Below are positions 1 to 5,700 of a stretch of DNA of 9,687 bases, piece by piece. The DNA is from Verrucomicrobiales bacterium. GTDB lineage: Bacteria; Verrucomicrobiota; Verrucomicrobiia; Limisphaerales; Palsa-1400. Position numbers and translations under genes: made by a program. Below the pieces are notes generated by a model, which was given only the letters and a program-made list of their open reading frames with translations, was not told the origin of the DNA and did not search any database. How positions within the stretch are numbered: position 1 is the first letter of the stretch; each line of letters starts with the position of its first letter. Location: the NCBI GenBank assembly GCA_028293405.1, contig JAQGOW010000031.1:1-9687 (forward strand). Direction: 5' to 3'.

Positions 1-203
1 GCAAGCCGATCGTCGGCACGACCAACGTCAATCAAGGCATTGGTTACACGATGAAAGCCATGCCGACATCGCCTCATCACTTCCTTAACTGGAGTGACGA
101 AAACGGCACGCCTTACAGCGGCGACGGTGCCAGCAGCACCAACGTGACCCTGCACTTCGTCATGCCCGGCACCAACATCACCATCCGCGCTAACTTCAAC
201 TAA
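1..203 (+). CDS. 3' end of a secreted protein with an InlB B-repeat-like (Flg_new_2 type) C-terminal domain, partial
   Basis: An open frame enters from the left edge (first full codon at 3) and ends at TAA 201-203, giving 66 visible residues. The fragment has the pattern of divergent InlB B-repeat or 'bacterial repeat' domains: a YTMKAMP strand, then HFLNW followed by an Asn/Gly-rich turn, then the closing LHFVMPG..ITIRANF strand. In these families the closing strand usually reads F.M....T.TA.F, so this is probably the last repeat and the true C-terminus. Such domains occur in tandem in large secreted or surface proteins of Verrucomicrobiota, Planctomycetota and Firmicutes. The N-terminal part is outside the window, so neither its catalytic partner (if any) nor its export signal can be seen. 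A strong terminator follows 21 bases after the stop. The domain call is by pattern recognition of a short fragment. Confidence 0.7.
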   Translation, partial: KPIVGTTNVNQGIGYTMKAMPTSPHHFLNWSDENGTPYSGDGASSTNVTLHFVMPGTNITIRANFN

Positions 204-224
204 GCCGGATACAATCTAATCACC

Positions 225-259
225 AGCGCCCTCGACCAAATATCGAGGGCGCTTTTTTT
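225..259 (+). terminator. Rho-independent terminator after the InlB-repeat gene
   Basis: A perfect 11-bp inverted repeat (AGCGCCCTCGA at 225-235, TCGAGGGCGCT at 243-253) encloses a 7-base loop. A run of seven T follows at 253-259, its first T being the last stem base. The stem is GC-rich and lies 21 bases past the stop codon, so it should end the upstream transcript and separate it from argH. Confidence 0.93.
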
Positions 260-278
260 GTAACTCGGTTTGGCGTGA

Positions 279-296
279 CTTTGACAGGCTTTGACA
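279..296 (+). repeat. Tandem CTTTGACA direct repeat upstream of argH
   Basis: The 8-mer CTTTGACA occurs at 279-286 and again at 289-296, exactly 10 bases (about one helical turn) apart, between the terminator and the argH start. Each copy contains a perfect -35 hexamer TTGACA, but I find no credible -10 hexamer 16-18 bases downstream of either copy. It could be a regulator site, part of a promoter with an unusual -10, or chance. Confidence 0.35.
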
Positions 297-314
297 TCAA
301 ATTTCGCGAACGGA

Positions 315-1721
315 ATGAAGAAACAGTCTCCAGTCTCACGCAGCGGTCGATTCGGCAGCGGACCGGCCGCAGATGCCGCGCAATTTACCGAATCCATTTC
401 TTTCGACTGGCGTTTGTGGGAACACGACATTCTCGGTTCGTTGGCGCACGCGGCCATGCTCCACAAAATCGGGCTGCTATCGAAAACCGAGCTAACGTCC
501 ATCCAAAATACGCTCGGTGCAATCGCCAAAGAAATCAGCGCGGCAAACTTTCATTGGGATCCGGCGCTGGAAGATGTTCACATGAACATTGAGGCTGAGT
601 TGACGCGACGCGCTCCGGCTGGCGCAAAACTCCACACCGGCCGCTCGCGCAATGACCAGGTCGCTCTCGATTTGCGGATGTGGTTGCGTGACGAAATCGT
701 CTCGCTCAATCGAGAGATCCGCGCATTGCAATTTTCTCTGGTCAATCTCGGCTCGAAATACTCTCACGTCATCATTCCCGGTTACACGCACGTGCAACGC
801 GCGCAGCCGGTTTATTTTGCGCATCATTTGCTCGCTTACACCGAAATGTTGGAGCGCGACCACGATCGCTTCTCCGATTGTTTCTGGCGGACGAATATTT
901 GCCCGCTCGGCAGTGGAGCGATTGCTGGATCCACCCTGCCCCTTGATCGTGAGTTTGTGGCAAAATTGCTTGGGTTTGTTGATACAAAAGGCAACCCGCG
1001 CGTCACCCAAAACTCGATGGATGCGGTGAGCGACCGCGATTTTGTGGTCGAGTTTTGCAGCTCCGCCGCTCTCCTCGCTGTTCACCTATCGAGACTAGCG
1101 GAAGACGTCGTGCTCTGGAGCAGCTCGGAATTTTCGTTCATCAAAATTTCCGATGCTTACACCACGGGATCGTCGTTGATGCCGCAGAAAAAAAACCCCG
1201 ACGTAGCCGAGTTAGTGCGCGGAAAATCCGGCCGCGTCATTGGCAATCTCATGGCAATGCTGACTTTGTTGAAGGGTTTGCCAATGACTTACAACCGCGA
1301 TTTACAGGAAGACAAAGAGCGTTTGTTTGACACAGCCAACACGGTTCAGTCGTCCGTTCGTTTAACTGCGGCCATGCTCGACAACACCACCGTCAACGAA
1401 TTGACATGCAACGCCGCTGCGCGTGACGCGGCGCTCCTCGCGACCGACTTGGCGGATTATCTCGTGCGTAAAGGCATGCCGTTCCGGCAGGCGCACCATG
1501 TTGTTGGCGCCGTCGTCGGAGCAGCCGAGCGTGAAGGTAGAACTCTGGATCAATTGGACGTAACGACATTGAAGAAAATCGACGCTCACTTCGACAAAGA
1601 TGTCTCGGACATTTTCGACTTGAAGAAAGCGATGAGCCGTCGCGAAATGACCGGCGCGCCCGGCACCAGGCAGGTCGCCAAACAACTCGCCCGCTGGCAG
1701 AAAATTTTGCGGGCCAGCTAA
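315..1721 (+). CDS. argH: Argininosuccinate lyase
   Basis: Cytoplasmic enzyme that splits argininosuccinate into arginine and fumarate, the last step of arginine synthesis. From ATG 315 it is 468 residues, close to the usual 455-470. It shows the N-terminal GRF and SISFDWRLWEHDILGSLAHAAML block, the HTGRSRNDQV substrate-binding motif (residues 107-116), the GYTHVQRAQP motif with the catalytic-type histidine at 159, and the fumarase/aspartase superfamily signature GSSLMPQKKNP (285-295), which carries the mobile-loop catalytic serine. The frame also opens at TTG 291 (eight residues longer). I prefer ATG 315 because MKKQSPVSRSGRF aligns better with family N-termini, although neither start has a well-placed Shine-Dalgarno sequence. 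The usual LWGGRF motif is reduced to SRSGRF. The stop lies three bases before the next gene, which suggests co-transcription. Confidence 0.97.
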   Translation: MKKQSPVSRSGRFGSGPAADAAQFTESISFDWRLWEHDILGSLAHAAMLHKIGLLSKTELTSIQNTLGAIAKEISAANFHWDPALEDVHMNIEAELTRRAPAGAKLHTGRSRNDQVALDLRMWLRDEIVSLNREIRALQFSLVNLGSKYSHVIIPGYTHVQRAQPVYFAHHLLAYTEMLERDHDRFSDCFWRTNICPLGSGAIAGSTLPLDREFVAKLLGFVDTKGNPRVTQNSMDAVSDRDFVVEFCSSAALLAVHLSRLAEDVVLWSSSEFSFIKISDAYTTGSSLMPQKKNPDVAELVRGKSGRVIGNLMAMLTLLKGLPMTYNRDLQEDKERLFDTANTVQSSVRLTAAMLDNTTVNELTCNAAARDAALLATDLADYLVRKGMPFRQAHHVVGAVVGAAEREGRTLDQLDVTTLKKIDAHFDKDVSDIFDLKKAMSRREMTGAPGTRQVAKQLARWQKILRAS

Positions 1722-1724
1722 GGC

Positions 1725-2726
1725 ATGCGTTCGGAACTCCTTTCCAGTCTGCTGAAGGAAGTTTCGCGCTCGTTTTATTTAACCATGCGGATTCTGCCGG
1801 CGCGCATTCGCTCGCAGATCGGAACGGCTTACCTTCTCGCCCGCACCACCGACACAATCGCCGATACCGGTGTCATATCGGTCGACTCACGACTTTCAGC
1901 CCTGCAACAGTTGCGCGAAAAAATCCTCGGCACGAGTTCCGCGGCCATCAACTTCGGAGCTCTAGCAAAAAACCAATCATTGCCCGCAGAACGCGTGTTA
2001 TTAGAACGCGCTGAAGAAGCTGTTTCGTTGCTCGACGGATTTTCCGAGGCCGACCGTCAGCGCATCCGCGACGTGCTCGACATAATCACAAGCGGCCAGG
2101 AACTCGACCTGAAGAGATTTGCCGCAGCAACAGCCAACAGCATTGTTGCCTTGCAATCCGACGCTGAATTAGACGACTACACCTACCGTGTTGCTGGATG
2201 TGTCGGCGAGTTTTGGACGAAAGTTAGTCACGCACACCTGTTCCCAAAACTGAACGCAACTGAACTCCTGCCCGATTCGATTCGGTTCGGAAAAGGGCTG
2301 CAGTTGGTGAATATCTTAAGGGACATCCCGCGCGACCTGCGAAATGGCCGCTGTTACTTTCCCGAACCGCGCTTGCGCCAACTCAGCCTCACACCCGCGG
2401 ACTTGCTCAAACCTGAGACCGAGAAAAGTTTCCGCCCCTTATACGACGAATATGTCGCGTTGGCCGAATCCCATTTGCAGGCAGGTTGGCGCTATACTAC
2501 TAGTCTGCCACGCAACCAGGTCCGGCTCCGTCTGGCCTGCGCGTGGCCGATTCTGATTGGCCTCCAAACCCTCGAAAAACTCAAAAACGGCCGAGTTCTT
2601 GACCCTAATCACACGATCAAGGTCACCCGTCGCGACGTGCGCCGCATTGTTGTGCGCTCAGTTACCACCTATCCGTTCAAAAATCGCTGGGAATCACAGG
2701 CTTGTAAGGCAACCCACCAGTGTTGA
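1725..2726 (+). CDS. Squalene/phytoene synthase family protein, probably squalene synthase
   Basis: A head-to-head prenyl transferase of 333 residues. Both Asp-rich metal/diphosphate motifs are present: DTIAD (43-47) in the context LLARTTDTIAD, and RDIPRD (Asp200 and Asp204) followed by the family signature NGRCYFP. The segment YTYRVAGCVG (from Tyr152) matches the conserved active-site tyrosine helix of the family. The N-terminal SRSFYLTMRILP is also typical. The length and sequence look more like the one-enzyme (FDFT1-like) squalene synthases than the shorter HpnC/HpnD pair, and no C-terminal membrane anchor is visible. The likely reaction is 2 farnesyl diphosphate to squalene, for hopanoids or sterols. 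Dehydrosqualene or phytoene synthesis for carotenoids cannot be excluded from sequence alone. The ATG lies three bases after the argH stop, with AAGG directly upstream overlapping that stop, so translation is probably coupled. Confidence 0.88.
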   Translation: MRSELLSSLLKEVSRSFYLTMRILPARIRSQIGTAYLLARTTDTIADTGVISVDSRLSALQQLREKILGTSSAAINFGALAKNQSLPAERVLLERAEEAVSLLDGFSEADRQRIRDVLDIITSGQELDLKRFAAATANSIVALQSDAELDDYTYRVAGCVGEFWTKVSHAHLFPKLNATELLPDSIRFGKGLQLVNILRDIPRDLRNGRCYFPEPRLRQLSLTPADLLKPETEKSFRPLYDEYVALAESHLQAGWRYTTSLPRNQVRLRLACAWPILIGLQTLEKLKNGRVLDPNHTIKVTRRDVRRIVVRSVTTYPFKNRWESQACKATHQC

Positions 2727-2739
2727 TTGAAGTTGATTG
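2722..2739 (+). repeat. Tandem GTTGATTG direct repeat between the synthase and the coiled-coil gene
   Basis: GTTGATTG occurs at 2722-2729, overlapping the synthase stop codon, and at 2732-2739, a 10-base period. The second copy supplies the possible -35 element TTGATT of the next gene. It may be a regulator site or chance. Confidence 0.3.
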
Positions 2740-2761
2740 CCGAGCCTGATTTCAGTAGAAA
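2733..2761 (+). promoter_or_regulatory. Possible sigma-70-type promoter for the coiled-coil gene
   Basis: TTGATT (2733-2738, four of six to consensus) is separated by 17 bases from TAGAAA (2756-2761, four of six). Transcription would start about at the ATG at 2768, which would give a leaderless or nearly leaderless message. The gene could equally be read through from argH and the synthase. The match is weak and is inference only. Confidence 0.25.
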
Positions 2762-2767
2762 GTCAGG

Positions 2768-5700
2768 ATGCGAATTTATCGGTTCCTCGTCCGCTCGCTG
2801 ACGCTCATGCTCAGCGCCGGACTTCTCTACGCGCAGGTCAGCACCAGACGCAATGCGTTTAAGGCGTATGAGACTTCGTGGCAGAAACAGCTCGAATCGC
2901 GCGCCGATCAATCCGATGTCAGCGCGAAAGAAGCCGATGCCAAAGCGCGTTATGCCCAGGAACAAATCCTGGAGGTGTCTCGCGAAAAGAGAACCGCTGA
3001 AACTTCCCAACGTTTGCTCGAATTGCGCGCCGAAGCCTCCCAGGCTGAAGCGGACGCCGCCCAACTCCGCGCTGACGCCGCCAAGGATCGCGCCGAGGCC
3101 GCCAAAGATCGCAGCGATTCCGCCAAAGCCGCCGCTGATAATCCGGGCGCGCACGGTCAGCATAAGTATTACGACGCGATTTGGCTGAAACAGGTCCAGC
3201 AACGGGCGGACGACGCTGCCAAAAAGCTTTCTGAAGATGCGTCACGCAAGGGGAAAATCGCCGCGAGCGCAAACCGCGCTGCACAATCCGGCGCCGAATC
3301 ATTGGCAACACAAACTATCCGTCAACAACCCAAGCCAGCACGTGTAACTACAACCGTTGCTGAACCTAAAGTCGCTGTTGAGGTCCAGCCGGCAATACCA
3401 GTTGCACCTGTCGTGACTGTCACCACGCCCTCCGTCGATACACAAGCGCAGGAACTCGAGCGCAAGCGCGCTGAACTTCGCGCCGCCGAAGAACGCATCA
3501 AAGCTGAAGAAGCACGTTTAGCTGAAGCGAAGGCGAAGCAAGATTTGGAACGTGCTCGCATTGAAGCCCAAACCGCTGAGAGCTCAACCCAGGCTGAAAA
3601 AGCCGCCGCGTTGAAGAATGCCCAAGCCGAAGCGATTGCCACCGAAAACGCGCGCAAAGAAGAAGACCGCAAACTCGCCGCACAGGAAGCAGCCGCAAAG
3701 AAAGACGCAGAACGCCAGGCTATCCTCAAAGCCAAAGCTGATAAGGAAGCTGCCGATCGTCTCGCCGCCGAACAAGCCTCAGCGGAAAAGGCGCGCAAGA
3801 AAGCTGAAAAAGAAGCTGCTCGTGAACAGAAGCAACGCGAACTCGCCGATAAGAAAGCCGCCGAACAACGCGCAATTGCCGAACGCAAGGCCCAGGAAGA
3901 ACAGGCCCGCGAAGCGAAAGCGAAGGATGAAGCGGATCGCAAAGCTCGTTTGGCTGAAGAAAAGCGCACCAAAGAACTCGAAATTCAAAAAGCAGCTGAA
4001 GCCAAAGCAGCGCAAATCGCTGCCGAACGCCAGCAAGCTGAAGAAGCTGCCCGCGCCAAAGCGGAAGCTAAAGCTGCCCGCAAAGCGCAAATCGCAGAAG
4101 CCAAGCAGAAAGACGCGCAGGAATCTGCTCAATCCAAAGCCCAACCCGACGAAGCTCGCAGCCATGCTGACGAGTTAGCCGCGAAGAAAGCCCAGGAAGA
4201 GAAGGCTTTGGCCGACGCTTCACTAACTTACGCCGACGAGCAACGCCTCGCCAAGCTGGCCAAAGCCCAGCACGAGGCCGACCGCAAAGCTGCGGAAGAA
4301 AAAGCGAAGCAGGAAGAACGTCAACACAAAGCTGAGCAACTCGCTGCCGAAAAACAGGCGAAGCAAGAAGCAGAAGCGAAGCGCAAAGAAGAAAAGCTAG
4401 CCGCTGCCAAAGCTCACTCCGAACAAGTCGCTGCTGAGAAAGCTCGCGCGAAAGCGGAAAAAGAAGCCGCTCGCCAGGAAAAAGAACGTCTCGCTGCTGA
4501 GAAAAAAGCAGCCGCAGAAGAAGCCGCTCGCATCCAACAACAGCAGGAACTCGCCGCTCGCGAAGCCAAGCTGAAGGCAGAAGCTGATCGCAAAGCCCAA
4601 TTGGCCGAAGCGGAAGCCAAAGCTCACGCTGAGAAGCAATCGACTGTCGCAACGACGACCGTCGATGACAAAGCGGAACAAGCCCGTGCAAAAGCCGAAC
4701 AGGAAAAGCAAGCCAAGGAAGCCCGCCGTCAGGAATTAGCCGCACAGAAGCAGGCCGCGCAAGAAGCAGAACGCCAGGCCAAAATGGACAAGGCAGAAAA
4801 GACGCACATGGCGAAGCTCGAACAGGAGCGCCAGAAGATTGCAGCAGCCGAAGCGGCGAAGCAGCGCGATACAAAGGTGCAACCGCAAGTTGCTTCCGTG
4901 CCAAAGAAAAACACAGCCGAAGATCGTAAAGCAGTTCAACAGGAAGAAGCAGATCGTCTGGCTCGAATGCTCACCCAGAGCCCCCGCCCTGCCCTCGTTG
5001 CAGAAACCAAGCCGGCAGTCGTCGTACAACCAGCCGTTGCCGTGACCATACCCGAAGTCCCTGCTGTAAAGTTCGTCCCGGTCGCGCAAACCACTTCGGC
5101 TCCGTCGGCAGAATCAGACCCACTCTTACGCGCACTGCGCAGCAAAGAAGCCGAGACCAAACCAGTTCCGGCTCCCGCTCCCGCACCCATAAAACGCGTG
5201 GCACCCGCTATTGCGACGCCAGCACCAGTGCAAACAGCACCTGCAGCTCCCGCGCTGACCACAAAAGAAGAAAAGCTCGCGGACTTACTCCGCCGCTATC
5301 GCGCCGATCAACTTACACCCAAAGAATATCATGATCAGCGCGCGCTGATATTGTCGGGCCAGAAGCCGGCTGCGCCTGTTCAACCGGCAAAACCGATCAA
5401 CAAGGTCGATGACCAACAGGAAAAGCAGCGCGCAGCAATGATCGCCAATCAGCAGCGCGCCGCCGCCCTCGAAAAGGCCCGCGCCGAAGCTGCCCGTGAG
5501 AAAGCTGAACAAGACAAGGCTCAAGCGATGGCTCGTCAGGCTGAAGAAGCGCGCAAAGCTGCTGAAGCCCGTGCTCAACAGGAACGCACCGCTGCAGCCA
5601 CCAAAGCGCAAGTTGCAACGGTTTCAACTCCCGTCGTCGTAGCCGCCGCGCCCGCAACGACCGTCGATGCATCCGGTCTCGGCAAGGAACAAAAGCTAGC

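Noticed and set aside
281..309. Perfect -35 hexamer TTGACA at 281-286 as the argH promoter
   Set aside because: At a 16-18 base spacing the sequence is around TTTCGCGAA, with no resemblance to a -10 hexamer; the same is true for the copy at 291.
492..1085. Minus-strand open frame of 197 codons within argH
   Set aside because: argH on the plus strand is a certain gene with all family motifs; the opposite frame resembles nothing known.
3322..3972. Long open frame (216 codons) on the minus strand inside the coiled-coil gene, Ser/Ala/Arg-rich
   Set aside because: It is the antisense of Ala/Lys/Glu codons, which lack stop codons on the other strand. Its sequence is a low-complexity mirror with no recognisable domain.
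4068..4904. Minus-strand open frame of 278 codons, Leu/Arg-rich
   Set aside because: Same cause: the repetitive composition of the plus-strand gene leaves other frames open. It has no domain-like sequence and no start context.
3437..4981. Short repeated DNA words in the coiled-coil gene as a CRISPR or satellite array
   Set aside because: The repeats are irregular, follow the reading frame, and come from Ala/Glu/Lys codon use; there is no constant repeat-spacer period.
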